Assembly (NCBI RefSeq): GCF_002105155.1
Contig: NW_019028994.1
Coordinates: 372,001-436,000, forward strand
DNA: 64,000 nt
From: Lobosporangium transversale
Taxonomy: Eukaryota; Mortierellomycota; Mortierellomycetes; Mortierellales; Mortierellaceae
Reading direction: 5' to 3'
The notes below the pieces were generated by a model, which saw only the letters and a program-made list of their open reading frames with translations, was not told the origin of the DNA and searched no databases. The position numbers were made by a program, and so were the translations under genes. This document shows positions 11,336 to 22,529 of this stretch, piece after piece; positions within the stretch are counted from its first letter, which is position 1; every line of letters begins with the position of its first letter.

Positions 11336-11791
11336 TTCATGAATGTATTCCAACCTCTAACAGCGGCTACCAAGGCTGCAAAGGATTATGAGGCTGGAAA
11401 ATTGAGTACTCAATCCCTCAGTTCAAAAATCTTTATAATCTCTCACCTACTAAAAACGTATGTCATCAACTGTTCATTGTTATCATGGGACGTCATTTGT
11501 ATCTCCTAGAAATCAACAATTTCCACAACGCGTCCCTCTATAAGCTTTTGACTATGGCCAATCATTGGCTAACCTAATTTAATATCTTTTTTTCTTGTGC
11601 TCTCTTGGAATGCATAGATCGCAGAATTTCTGAAGCGCTTTAGAATCAATGAGGACACAACACCCTTAATAGTAATCAAGATTGGTAGTAACCCCGACGA
11701 AGTTTTGGAGGATATGTCCAAGGCAGTAGATGAGATTCAGATCTCGTTTTCAAAACTAGATCAAGAGAAGGGTATGATTGGGCTTTACCAG
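11336..11791 (+). pseudogene. CGI121 fragment 1 (exons 2-3)
   Basis: Exon 2 is matched at 11336-11457 but is one base short (122 instead of 123), which breaks the frame near the NLSPTRN signature. Exon 3 is matched in full length at 11618-11791 and is open. Exons 1 and 4 are absent: the sequence runs from exon 3 into the CGI121 downstream segment. The splice sites AAACAG, CGTATG and CATAG are retained. Confidence 0.85.
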
Positions 11792-12359
11792 GTAAAAATA
11801 AATAAATAAATAAAAAGCTCGCTGTGAAGAGCTTGGTCAACTACAAGTGTTTTCATACCTATTGATGCAGGGTCTCGCTCGGGTACTGATAAGAGCATGG
11901 ATATCACGAACCTTTAGCTTCAGGCCTAGAACATATGTATTGTCAAAGTTAACTCGTTGTTGCCTGATCAAAGTACTGTTAATAGAAAATCAAGCTGATT
12001 TAGAACATTGTCAACTTTCATTACCACAAATCGTACATTTCTGACTGACTGAATATCTCGGATGCAGTTATTGTTAGCGCATAAAAGTGAGTAGGTCTGA
12101 AGGGTTGCTTCAAAGAAAATGTTTCGCATCGAACATTTACAGCACTTTGATGATATCGCTCAGATACGTCGGACCGTTCCTTTCGGTCAAGATCCATTTT
12201 GTCCAAGGAATTCGGAGATATTGCTATAACTAACTAGGTTGAGCAAAACTACAGCTTTGGCTTAATATCGGAGGATCATGGCCGTATATAAATGTCCTCC
12301 TCTTTCTTTGTCACCATTTTTACTTCTTCTATTTTAAGGAAGTGTCTTATACTGCCACG

Positions 12360-12900
12360 GCGAAAAGTATATCATCTCACACAGCGAAGAACGATTGTAG
12401 AATCTAGAGTTTGGTCAGTGCTTGTTAGTTGCCCCGTCCACAGATCTATATATTGAAACGTTTTCATGGAGTGCTTCGGAGGAAGGCTGCATTCTGGCTA
12501 CACGACCTAGCTATACTTCTATTCAGCTGTATTTCATTGTGCAGGAGAGCAACAAGTAATGCCCGAAGTGGCTGCACAACCTAATAAACCATGCCTTTTG
12601 ATTACAAGGGCCCTCAGGGGCAATGAGATTTATTTTTTTAAACGACGCAACCAAGGTTGAGGGCATCAGACAGATGGCTCGTAGTGCTAGCAACATGTCT
12701 ATTCAAGATGTGGTTGAGTTGTGTGTCGCTAACACGAAGCTTTTGGTGCAACACGGACCTACAAGCAGGCGTGTTCTTTATCTAGTCGCGCATGGAGTAT
12801 CCATTTGCACTTTGGTGACACTACCAATGACATCCATCTGAGTCCGCAGACCCTAGCCAAATGGGACATCGCCAAGGCCCATCGGAAGCAGTAATATGAG
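12360..12900 (+). pseudogene. Relic X, copy 1
   Basis: A decayed coding sequence repeated in at least five units. Here the frame from 12623 encodes a stretch including TKVEGIRQMARSASNM, IQDVVELCVANTKLLVQHG and YLVAHG, ending at a stop at 12841. The same peptide is recognisable at 48235-48400 (+), at 33520-33705 (-) and with frameshifts at 19270-19480 and 56960-57150. Upstream (12470-12560) the GFGGRLHSGYTT-like segment matches 48060-48180. No copy is open throughout. I do not recognise the family. Confidence 0.5.
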
Positions 12901-13381
12901 AAAAGGTGCTATTGAGTAGGGGGGCCGATGACTATATCGATGGTAATAAGCGATCTGGTCTAAGACCACCGGCGCATAAACAATTAATGCAACGAAGAGA
13001 GTCAATATGTAGCATGGCACTGACGATAAGCTTAAAGTAGCAAACTATCTAAAGGAAAAAAGGAGGCGCCTTCTCTTATTGACACTGCACAAGCCAAATA
13101 GTTTCACAGTAACCGCCAAGTAATCCGGCCATTGTGGCATAAACCATCATCATTTTGCTACTAGTGTGGCTCTCTCCGTTTGCCGTTAAGCCTTTGTGTC
13201 CTATAGGAAGGAGCAAGTGTTGTCACCTCAACAAAGTGGTGAGTTTTTTTTTTTTTTTTTTTTTTTTTTTATAGTTTTATTTAATAGAAACAAGAGGTTA
13301 TAGATATCTGCAATGTGGAAAGAATTGCCTTCGCAGATGAACCGAAGCTGAACTGAGGGCCTGGCTTGAATCTTCGCCTAC

Positions 13382-14128
13382 TTACTTGTCGTCTTCACCA
13401 TCGCCGTTGTGTTGGTCGTCATCACCGTTGTTCATGTCGTCCTCACCGTTGTTCATGTCGTCCTCACCGTTGTTCATGTCGTCCTCACCGTTGTTCATGT
13501 CGTCCTCACCGTTGTTCATGTCGTCCTCACCGTTGTTCATGTCACCGTCGCCGTTATGCTTGTCTTCTTCGTCTTCGTCGTCGTCGGGGTAGACTCTCGC
13601 AAATCTCCAGGCCAGAGTGTAGTTAGTTTGGCTTTCATACTTGAAAGAAACCCAGTTCATTTTGTCATCATTCTCCTCAAAAGTGTTGCTCTCACTGACA
13701 ACAAGTGTCTGGTTACGGAACTTTCTCGGGTGAGTGAGCTTATATCTGATGTATCTGCCTCTTCCCACTCTGGAAATGAACCACTTTTGACGAGTCTTAG
13801 TAACACCCAGGCTTGCTGATGGAAGGGCTCCGGATCTTCCTTCCGAGAGGTATTTGCTCTCATCTGCATCTTCATCATAGACTTCAAGAGACACCTGGTC
13901 TTTGCTATGGTTGCGGAGTCGCCACACTTGAAGCTTATCTTCATTGTTAAGCTCAATCTTCACGGAACCAGACCTAGCGTCTGGATAAGCAGTGAAGTAA
14001 CGGTTCCTGGCGGGCAAGCGATAGTACCCTTTGAAGATACGATAGTAACCGTTAGGAAGCAAAGGCTCTGCAATGGCCACACTGATGGCTGCGAGGATCG
14101 CAACCAATAAGACGGTAGCTTGATGCAT
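13382..14128 (-). CDS. Secreted A-family protein A2 with repeated acidic tail
   Basis: 248 residues, the longest A protein. The signal peptide and three-block core match A1 (ends QVWRLRNHS, QKWFISRVG, AWRFARVYP) with both sequons. After the core (~residue 190) a tail of about 58 residues follows: an acidic DDDEDEED stretch, then six units of MNNGEDD or close variants, then QHNGDGEDDK. The repeats are encoded by a 21-bp tandem array at 13423-13544. Other A genes end in shorter tails of the same composition (KHNDDEDDK types), so the array grew from an ancestral acidic tail. The tail is predicted to be disordered and strongly negative. Confidence 0.87.
   Translation of the reverse strand: MHQATVLLVAILAAISVAIAEPLLPNGYYRIFKGYYRLPARNRYFTAYPDARSGSVKIELNNEDKLQVWRLRNHSKDQVSLEVYDEDADESKYLSEGRSGALPSASLGVTKTRQKWFISRVGRGRYIRYKLTHPRKFRNQTLVVSESNTFEENDDKMNWVSFKYESQTNYTLAWRFARVYPDDDEDEEDKHNGDGDMNNGEDDMNNGEDDMNNGEDDMNNGEDDMNNGEDDMNNGDDDQHNGDGEDDK
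13423..13544 (-). repeat. 21-bp coding minisatellite in A2
   Basis: Five identical 21-bp copies of CACCGTTGTTCATGTCGTC plus CT (plus-strand reading) start at 13423, 13444, 13465, 13486 and 13507, followed by a sixth partial unit at 13528 that diverges after 16 bases. The period is a multiple of three, so copy-number change keeps the reading frame. Confidence 0.95.
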
Positions 14129-14333
14129 ACTATCCGTTGAGCACAGACTTAGTGAGCACTGCATTCATGATAAATGTAAAAGCATACAAAATATTTATTC
14201 TCACCTTGAGGTAGGGTAAACTTAGGAAATAGTTGTGTAGGGCAGACTAGAGTGTAGGCTTGAGAGAGTAAGGCAGACTTGAGTGCGTGAGAGAGGTAGA
14301 GAGATGTTGGTGAGCGAAGAAAAGCTTTGCTTT

Positions 14334-14350
14334 TATATACGATTTAGGTA
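14334..14350 (-). promoter_or_regulatory. A2 core promoter
   Basis: Minus strand reads GTATATAAAAGCAAAGC, the family promoter core, with the leader intron donor GTGAGAAT near 14207 downstream of it. Confidence 0.6.
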
Positions 14351-14649
14351 CTCTTGGCGTAGAGCTGCAGCGCGTGGTATATGACAAATAGTGCATGGCA
14401 TGCAAAAAGGGAAGTCGCAAATAAATCTGACAAAATGAAGAGTGACTCTCCTACTTCTAAATTTAACGAAGGTCAACATATTTGGCCAATTGGCATGCAT
14501 TGTTGATACGGCACCCCTTTATTGATATTTCCCTTTTTTTCTTCGCTGTTTTTTATTTCCCGGTTATGCTTGAAGCAGCTGCCAAACTCCTCAAATCGCA
14601 AGCTTTCTGTGTGAAACAATTGATTTGAACGCGAAGACCTCATTGTTAC

Positions 14650-16131
14650 CGAGGGTTGGCTTATTTTTAGCATACGCCGTCTCTCATCTCAACCAGATTC
14701 CTACCGCCACCAACATCTGATTGATTCAATAGTCTTCTCTTTTCTTACAGGACCTATTGATTGTTGAGGCTAATCTATGCTCGCACACTTTGTGATTGGT
14801 TGTTTTTTTCTTATTGTACTGAGAGACCCCTATTATATTTATCTAATTTATCCATCCGTTTGCCACAGCTAGCTGTAATCAGTTTCACAAGTCTCTCTCA
14901 CGTCACTCCGTTTGGGCAATAGCACCAATTATATAAAAGAGATCTGCAACGGGGCTCTATGAATTGTCCAATTTTTTTTTCGGATACTACTAAACGTGGC
15001 AGCGGCTATAATAGAGTAATATTGGGAGCTTTTTATTATTGATATTATTATTGGCAATAAAATCGACTCGGCAGCATGAAGCGCTCATTGTAACTCAGGC
15101 TATAGAAAAAAAGAAAAAAAGAAAAAAAAAAAGAAAAGACTCTCAGACCCTCCTAATAATGTCATCCATTTCCAATCAATGTGCAAGATAGCGCAATTCT
15201 ACATGCACTTATGATGGTAGCATTATTTTAAAAATTGTAAACTTTTAAACCAATGTCTCGGCTTGCCCATTCTGAAAATGAAGAAAAAAAAAAAAAAAAA
15301 AAAAAACCACTATCTCCCCATCTTTTGCTAAAAATTGAGGCAAAAAAAGGAGTACCGGAATGGCATTGATATGGAGCTATAAGGGCCAAGACAGGAGCAA
15401 GAGTGCCATTACCACAGATATGAACTGAGCTGTGACTTTGCATGTATCGCCTAAATTCAGGAGGACCGCACAGACAATCACAGACAGGTTTTGTGAAAAA
15501 TGTATTCATTCATGCCTGGACAGGAATGAAGGAAAATCCCCATGACTTTAAAGGAGAGAGCTATGCCTCCAATGACATCCTGACTTGGCTGTAGCAGTAA
15601 TGATAACCTAGAGTCACATCTGCAAGCAAAAAGGGATGGGAATCTCTCTTCTTCGGAAAGAACCCCTTTCTTTCTGTACTCGAGCCTCCCAGGTAAAAAG
15701 AAATCAAAAAGCCACCTTTATCCCGCTCAAAAGCCAAGTTGTCCTAGGATGCTGCTAAGACCAGTCATGAGCTTATATATCACAACAGGTCAGTATCACT
15801 CGTATCAATTGCTCGCTATTTTACAGCTTGGCATTCCCATTGCCTCAAGTCATTATCAGTGCAAATGAAAGTTACAGCTAAAGAGTCTTGGTTGTTGATT
15901 TCTCCTTCAGATTTCATATGTAAAATGATCTCTTTTTTTTGTCGCGCCTTTACTATTTACTCTGCATAGTGCACAAAGCCATATCTGACCGCTTATTGCT
16001 TTTGTGTTCATACTTTCATTTTCTATATTTTTAAACTCAATACTAAAACAGTAGTGAGACTATTCTCGGTAGCTAGGACAAGGCTTTTGAAGGGTTCTTT
16101 TTAGTTTCAAAAGGATGTCAGAGGCTCGCCT
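14650..16131. repeat. A-B spacer, copy 2
   Basis: Homologous to the other A-B spacers. The last ~150 bp before B2 (15970-16131) is of the type also found after B4 (36945-37110), not of the type found after B3, B5, B6 and B7. A run of ~23 A at 15284-15306. No coding content supported. Confidence 0.65.
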
Positions 16132-16629
16132 CTAGTGGACAGGAGTGAAGTTCCAAGGCTGCTTGCCTCTGGGATTGCCATCGGAGAGGTGAGCAATGCG
16201 CTTGGGATATACAGTGTCAGGAGTGACATCGACATTGAGCCACTTGTCATGGACCTTCACTGGGTACACGATCTTGTACTTGCCGTCATCAGCCTTTTCG
16301 AGCGTCCACTTCTGGCTAGTGCCACTAACAGCCAAGTAAGCATACTCCTTGGCACCAGATCGGCTCAATGAGAGGTATCGCTGGTGGTATCCGCGAGGAG
16401 AAAGAGTGACCTTGTCACCAGCATGGTTACGGAGATACCATTCCTGATAATAACCAGGAGCTGACAGAGACTCCTGGTAAGTGGCAGGCCAGTACCCGGT
16501 GCCTCCTGTTTTAGTGGTGATATAGCGGTTATCGATGGAGATGCGGTAGTATCCATCAGGGAGAAGCGCAGCCACGGCCACGTTAACGATTGCGAGGGCT
16601 GTAGCCAAGAAAGCGAGTGGTTGATACAT
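16132..16629 (-). CDS. Secreted B-family protein B2
   Basis: 165 residues: signal peptide 1-20, LLPDGYYRIS at 22-31, block-ending tryptophans W64, W108 and W159, no cysteine, C-terminal sequon NFT at 160-162. Variable sites among B2-B7: V19, D128 and H147 here. It is nearly identical to B6 in upstream leader (non-poly-T type, 16630-16760) but matches B4 in its 3' half (D128, H147) and downstream sequence. TATA box at 16866-16878; leader intron donor CAG|GTAAGCC near 16744. Confidence 0.87.
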   Translation of the reverse strand: MYQPLAFLATALAIVNVAVAALLPDGYYRISIDNRYITTKTGGTGYWPATYQESLSAPGYYQEWYLRNHAGDKVTLSPRGYHQRYLSLSRSGAKEYAYLAVSGTSQKWTLEKADDGKYKIVYPVKVHDKWLNVDVTPDTVYPKRIAHLSDGNPRGKQPWNFTPVH

Positions 16630-17319
16630 CCTATTCAATAGTCGCAGACATAGCAAAGCGTTAGCATGAGATATAGTCCGTTAAAAGAAAATATAACGAC
16701 AAACCCCTGTCAGAGCGGTGCTCAGGATCAGGTAAGAAGGCTTACCTGAAAAGGTTGAGTTGAAGAAGTAGGCTAGAGAAGGAGGCTAAAGAAGTAGGTA
16801 AGACAGGTAGAGTGCAAGAGCTGTGAGCGTTGGTTGATGATTGAGGATTGCTCTGAGGAACCCGTCCTTTTTATATGGATTTTGTCTTCTTTGTAACGTC
16901 TAGATTGACATGGCCGCGCAGCCAGCTTTACGTACCTGATAGTTACTCCCAGGGGTTCTAGATAAGTAAGTACGCGCAGCTCGCAACTATAGCCAATGAG
17001 ACTGATGTTTAAAGTGCCTTTGTTCTTTCATGCTTTCCTTCCAACGGTCTACTCTTCCTCCCGATCATGTATCTCGCAGATAGGCCATGTTTCATTGATC
17101 TAAACGCAGCCACCTCATTGTCTATGGTATGAATTTGCATTTTTATTTTTAGGAGGGCCAATCCATGTGCCTGTTCTCTTTTTTATTTTTATTTCTTCAT
17201 ACTTTTTACCTTGTCATCCATCGTGTGCTTCTAATCACTAGAGTCGCGAAGAGGCTCAGACATAGCCCATCATAGAAAGGTGAGGCTTCTCTAATACAAC
17301 GAAAATATATAAGGACTGA

Positions 17320-17760
17320 GATACGATTCCCTTTTTTATTTTTGAGATAGAGGGATCTATGGCTTAAGTCGTAATTGACACGATTTATTCTAAGCACTCA
17401 AAACCATCCAGCCAGGGCAAGTGTGCTTTGCTGTTCATTGATTCGCAGGAAGGAAGGGACTTCGTCCTTATGAGGCAAATGGCAATGCCAAAGATAAATA
17501 TAGCCAACTGACAATGAAGCATAGCCTACCAATATCAGCTCATGTGACTGATGCTTAATAAAATCTGCCCTTGCCTCATTTTCCTGCTCCTTGCGACATT
17601 TTATTGCAGTCCATAGATCTCACTTCCCAGCAATCATGATGTAAGGCGTAAATGGAAAAGGTCTGGAACCAACTCTAAACTGATTTAGCAAATTGCCACT
17701 AATTTAGGCTTCAAGTCCAAGATATTCACATATTCCTAAGATCAAGGCTTATACTCTTAC
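17320..17760. other. Clean local inversion in the B2 upstream region
   Basis: In the B1, B6 and B7 units, GGACTGAG is followed by AAGAGTATAAGCCTTGACC and, ~430 bp on, by the GATCGTATACATG junction. Here GGACTGAG (17312-17319) is followed by ATACGATTCCC and the segment ends in GGCTTATACTCTT at ~17760 before ACGTGTACTGC. The interval is therefore reversed with both junctions cut precisely. Confidence 0.8.
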
Positions 17761-18103
17761 GTGTACTGCACTTTGCGCTTATTAACTAAATCCTTGCTTT
17801 TTTATACATGTTCGGCCAGCATGTGCAAGTGATTCAATATCTTGTATTGAATAGAAGTACATTCAAGTGGATCAGTAGTAGTTGTTAACAAAGCATTGCT
17901 TTCGGTATATCGTGTTGTATTTCTTCTGAGCCATGAGATTTCTCTCAACATTAGTTAATCTATCTTTGAACACTAACACCAGCAATGCCAACAGATTATA
18001 TTCGTCTAAGGAGGTAATGATAAGGATATAGACTGGAGTTTTCTCTCGCTTTACGCTCTTTTTATTTATATTTTTTAATTTTTTAATTTTTTGAATAAAA
18101 CAG

Positions 18104-18397
18104 TTCATGGATGTATTCCAACTTCTAACAGCAGTTACCAAGACTGCAAAGGATTATGAAGCTTAGGGGCTGAAGATTCACTCGCTCAGCTCAGGAATCA
18201 TTTATAACCTCTCACCTACTAAAAAGGTATGTCATCAACTGTTGATTGCTATCATGGGACGTCGTTTGTATCTCCTAGAAATCAACAATTTCCACAACGC
18301 GTCCCTCTATGAGCTTTTGACTATGGCCAATCATTGGCTAACCTAATTTAGTAGTTTTTTTTTTTATTTTCTTGTGGGTGCATAGATCACAGAATCT
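18104..18397 (+). pseudogene. CGI121 fragment 2 (exon 2 plus a scrap of exon 3)
   Basis: Exon 2 is full length at 18104-18226 but contains an in-frame TAG (GAAGCTTAGG at ~18160). Of exon 3 only about 14 bases (ATCACAGAATCTC, ~18384-18397) remain; a deletion then joins it directly to the segment found downstream of CGI121 (AATCATACATTTCTAA). Confidence 0.82.
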
Positions 18398-18689
18398 CAA
18401 TCATACATTTCTAATTGACTGAAAACCCAGGATGTAGTTCTCATTAGCACATAAAAATGAGTAGACCTGAAGGGCTATTTCATAAAAAATGTTTCACAAC
18501 GAGCATTTATAGTACTCTGATGGTATCGCTCAGGTCCAGATCCATTTTTTCCAATGAGCTTGGAAATATTACTATTACTGGCCAGATTGAATAACATGGC
18601 ACCTTATAAATGTACGTAGTTTCCTTAGCTATCTTTTTACTTCTGTTTTGGGAGCGGCTCTAGGTTATGTTACTATTCGATAATAAAAA

Positions 18690-19520
18690 AGTACAGATTT
18701 GTCGTTTTGGCTCGATGAATAAAGTAAAGGACATGAACAAGGGGACTCATCCATACTTTACGAGGCTACCATATGATAGTGGTATACGTGGTTTTTTTGC
18801 CTCGTGGTCACTTAGTTGTTTCGTATGATGAAAATGGTAAGATCCGGGCCTAGGCAGCAGGATCATTGGATCTTCTATATGGAGAAATACATGAAAACTA
18901 CTCGAGGTTAATATTGGATACGTAACCGGCAGCCGGGGGACATTATTCAGTTATAGCTCTGGTTATATAGGCTTGCAGGTGCAAGATGCAGGGCACAACG
19001 AGCTTGGTATGGATCACAGTGAGACTACACATTTATATGTGCCCAACACATGTCCACCACATAGCCAACAGATGATTGGTGGAGGTGATAGTGAGTCAGT
19101 AAGTCTGGTAGATAGAGAATCAGAAATAGGACTGCATACAAACAGGCTAGAAGAGCATGTTATGAAGATCAATGAAGTACCTTATTCACCTGATGGGAAG
19201 CATAGATTTTCTCGCACAGTGAAGAATGATTGTTGGATTTCGATTTCGATCAGTGCTTGATTGTGGGCATAAGATTTATTTTTAAATAAAACGACCAAGG
19301 TAGAGGGTATCAGACAAATGCCCTCATAGTGCTAGCAGCATGTGTATTTAAGATGTAGTTGAATTGTATGTTGCTAACAGGAAGCTTTGGTGCAACATGG
19401 AGCTACAAACAAGCATGCTCTTTCCTAGCCACACATGAGGCATCTATTCACACTATGACGACATTACCAATGTCATCCATTCAAGTTCAAAAACTCTAGC
19501 CTTTTGAAACTTATCATCAA
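18690..19520 (+). pseudogene. Relic X, copy 2
   Basis: The longest relic X copy. An open stretch at 18973-19260 encodes HLYVPNTCPPHSQQM, GGGD and RLEEH segments, also preserved at 56501-56743. Earlier (18820-18930) a frame with VVSYDENGKI and LLYGEIHENYSRLILDT is interrupted by a stop. The TKVEGIRQM part at ~19290 is broken by a one-base shift. Introns may account for some breaks, but no single gene model stays open. Confidence 0.45.
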
Positions 19521-20012
19521 GATCCACTAAGAGGGACAGACTGAGAGGCATCATTGGTTATATTTACGGTAGTAAGCAGCTCGGCCAAAGACTACCGGCT
19601 CAAAAGCAATCAGTGCAACGAAGAAGATCAATATGCGGTGTAGCGCTGAGGATAAGTCTAAGAGGGGAAAAGTGTGCAGGAATATCTAAAAAAAAAGGAG
19701 CACCTTTTATTGACATTGCCAAATCAAATAGTCTCACACTAACCACCAAATAAATCGACCACTTTGGCCTGGATCAACATCTCTCTACTAGTGTGGTTTC
19801 CTCCATTTACTGTTTAGCCTTTGCATTGTAAAGGAGTGGGCACGAGGGGTTATCTCAACAAGGACAGTTTTTTTTTCTTTTTTTTTTTTTATAGTATATA
19901 TATATTTTATTTAATTAATAGAATTGAGAGTACAAACATCTGCGTTACGGAAGAATTGCCTTCGAAGCTGAACTGAAGCTGGACTGAGAACTTGGCCTGA
20001 ACTTTCGACTAT

Positions 20013-20594
20013 TTACTTATCATCTTCGTCGTCGTTGTGCTTGTCGCCTTCACTGTCGTTAATGTTGACTTTCGCAAATTTCCACGCCTGGGTGTAGCCT
20101 TCTTGGCCTTCATACCTAAAAGAAACGAAATTTATTTTATCTTCGTCGGAGCCGCTCTCGCTGACAACAAGTGTCTGGTTATCGAACTTTCTCGGATGGG
20201 TGAGCATATATCTGGTGTAAGAGCTTACTCCAACCTTAGTAATGAACCACCTTTGTCGCTCTTCAGTAACGCCCAGATGTGCTCCTGGAAGGGCGCCAGA
20301 TCTTCCTTCCGAGAGGTATTTCCTCTCATCTGCATCCTTATCATAGACCTCAAGGGACACTCGGCCTTTGCTATGGTTGCGAAGCCGCCACACTTGAAGT
20401 TTGCCTTCATCTTTGAGCTCAAGCCTCACGGAGCCAGTTCTAGCATCTGGATAAGCAGTGAAGTAGCGGTTTCTGGCGGGCACGTGGAAGGTTCCTTTAT
20501 AAATGCGGTAGTAACCATCTTGAAGCAAAGGCTCCGCGATGGCAACACTAATGATCGCAAGGATCGCAATCAATAAGACGGCGACTTGGTGCAT
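20013..20594 (-). CDS. Secreted A-family protein A3
   Basis: 193 residues with the A1 architecture: signal peptide to ~20, EPLLQDGYYRIYKG, block ends at QVWRLRNHS, QRWFITKVG and AWKFAKV, sequons NHS and NQT. It has LLQDG where others have LLPNG or LLPDG. Tail INDSEGDKHNDDEDDK. Promoter core ATATAAAAGCAAAG (minus) at 20781-20794; leader intron donor near 20701; TAG directly before the ATG context TATG at 20595-20598. Confidence 0.87.
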   Translation of the reverse strand: MHQVAVLLIAILAIISVAIAEPLLQDGYYRIYKGTFHVPARNRYFTAYPDARTGSVRLELKDEGKLQVWRLRNHSKGRVSLEVYDKDADERKYLSEGRSGALPGAHLGVTEERQRWFITKVGVSSYTRYMLTHPRKFDNQTLVVSESGSDEDKINFVSFRYEGQEGYTQAWKFAKVNINDSEGDKHNDDEDDK

Positions 20595-20780
20595 ACTATA
20601 CATTAGATGTAGTCTTAGTGAGTAGGGAGGAATAAACTGAATGGATACTTTTATGACAAAAATAATGGCATACGAAATATAACTCAAAAGCCTATGCTCA
20701 CCTTAAGATTAGATAGACTTGAGGGAGGCAGAATTGAATGTGTGTTAGGGGATTGAGGAATGTTGTTGAACGGAGGTAAA

Positions 20781-20794
20781 CTTTGCTTTTATAT
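20781..20794 (-). promoter_or_regulatory. A3 core promoter
   Basis: Minus strand reads ATATAAAAGCAAAG, the A-family core, here followed upstream by a short T/A run instead of the longer one in A1. Confidence 0.6.
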
Positions 20795-21129
20795 GTTTTT
20801 TTTTATGTGTAATGCTGTACGAGGAACCCTTGGCGTAGAGCTGCAACAGCGCGTGGTATGTTACACATAACACACGGCATGCAAAAAGAAATCACGAATC
20901 AATCCAAATGATGAATGGTCCCTCCTTTATCTAAATTTAACGCAAAGTCAACGCCTTCAGCAAGCTGACATGCATTTCTGACACGGCGTCCCTTTATTGA
21001 CATTTACTTTTTTTTTTTTTTTTTTTTTTCGGTCCATATGCCCAAAGCAACGGCCAAAACATAAAGCATAAGCTTTTTGTGTGAAACAATTGATCTGAGC
21101 GCAAAGACCTCATTGTTACCGACAGTTAG

Positions 21130-22529
21130 CTTATTTTTAGACTACGCCGCCTCACCTTAAATATCTGTGCCTCAATAGGTTTCTCTTTTCTTACAGAACT
21201 CGTTGGTTGTTGAGACCAGTTACTATTTCTAGCTTTTTTTTTCTTCCTATTACTGAGAGGCCACTATCTTATTTATTGACTTGCTTGTCATAGTTGGATG
21301 CGATCAGCTTCACAAGTCGTCATACCATTTAGGCAACAGTGTCAAGTATATAAAGCGAGATCTGTACGGCGTTCTATAAATTGCCAGAAGTTACTAAACG
21401 TGGCAATGGTCATAGTAGAAAATATTGAGAGTTTTTTTTTTATTTATTTTTTTTATAATATTGTTAATATGAGGTGCTCGTTGAGTGTCAGACTACAGAT
21501 AAAAAAAAAAAGGAAAATATCCTTAGACTCTCCTAGTGATGTCACCTCTATTTTCTCCCAAGGTAGCACATTTCTACTTGTGTTTATAACAGAAACATTA
21601 CTTTAAAATGGCTAGCTCATTTTCAAAAATAAAAATAAAATTTAAAAACCACCATCTTTTGCTAGAAATCAAGGTAAAAGAAGGAGTGCCGCCATGACAT
21701 TGACCAAGACAGGAACAAGAGTGCCATCACCATAGTAGCTTAGACATGAGCTGAGTTGTGACTTCATTTTACATGCACCGCCTGAATTCAGGAGAACCTG
21801 CACAGACAATCACAGACAGGTTTTGCAGGTATACTCAATCATCGATGTATCATGAAAAATGTACTCATTCATGCCTGCAGGAGTGAAGGACAATCCCCAT
21901 GGCTTTAAAGGAGAGGACTATGGACATTCTCACTAAGCCTCCAATGACACCCTGACTTTGGCTGTAGCAGTAATGGTAACTTAGGATAACATCTGCAAGC
22001 AAAAAGGAGAGGACTCTCTCTTCTTCGGAAAGAACCCCTTTCTTTTTGTACTCGAGTTTCCCAGATGAAAAGGAGTCAGAAAGCTACCTTTATCCTGCTC
22101 AGGAGTCGAGTTGGCTGGGAAGGCTATTAAAACCAGTTGTGGGTCCATAGATCACAGCAGGTCAGCAGTGCTCGGTAAAATTGCTTACTTTACATCTTGG
22201 CGTCCATGTGTTCCTAGTTACCTCAAGTCATATGTACCAATGCAAATGAAAGTTACAGATAAAGGAGCTTATTGTTTTCAAGTCTTGCTCAGATTCCGCT
22301 TTGTAAGACGACCTTTTTGTATTGTCGCATATTTACTATTTACTCCATGGGAATCCTGTATAATGCACAAAGGGTCTATCTGATCGCTTTATTGCCTTTA
22401 TGTTCATACTTTCATTTCTATTTTTTTTCAAACACTTAATACTATAACAGCAGCGAGACTATCCTCAATATCTAGGACAAGGCCTTTGAGGGTTTCATTT
22501 AGTTTAAAAGGGATGTCAGGGACTCGCCT
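21130..22529. repeat. A-B spacer, copy 3, recent duplicate of 58810-60214
   Basis: From about CGCCGCCTCACCTTAAA (21148) to the B gene end this spacer is almost base-for-base the same as 58830-60214, including the low-complexity stretches, with a handful of differences (for example GGTTGTTGAG against GGTTGTCGAG). It also matches 50500-51391 and, inverted, 26830-27420 and 44189-45070. No gene supported. Confidence 0.8.

Noticed and set aside
13366-13626. Plus-strand repeat protein (SCRPHRC repeats) or CRISPR-like array at the 21-bp repeats
   Set aside because: The repeats have no spacers and are in frame with the A2 acidic tail on the minus strand; other frames are shadows.
20037-20576. Long frames antisense to A genes (also 13409-13819, 28558-29106, 57722-58294) and B genes (9508-9897, 22533-22862)
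   Set aside because: They exist in every copy because the sense codons avoid the relevant patterns; they lack signal peptides, promoters and a consistent start or end.
21298-21606. 102-codon frame identical at 58983-59291
   Set aside because: Identity is confined to the recently duplicated spacer pair; older spacers show it broken, and it runs through T and A runs.
22111-22383. 90-codon frame repeated at 44335, 50973 and 59796, with a 94-codon antisense partner
   Set aside because: It lies in the A-B spacer, has no domain or signal, and is copied only with recent duplicates of the spacer; older spacers (8900-9200, 15700-16000) do not keep the frame.
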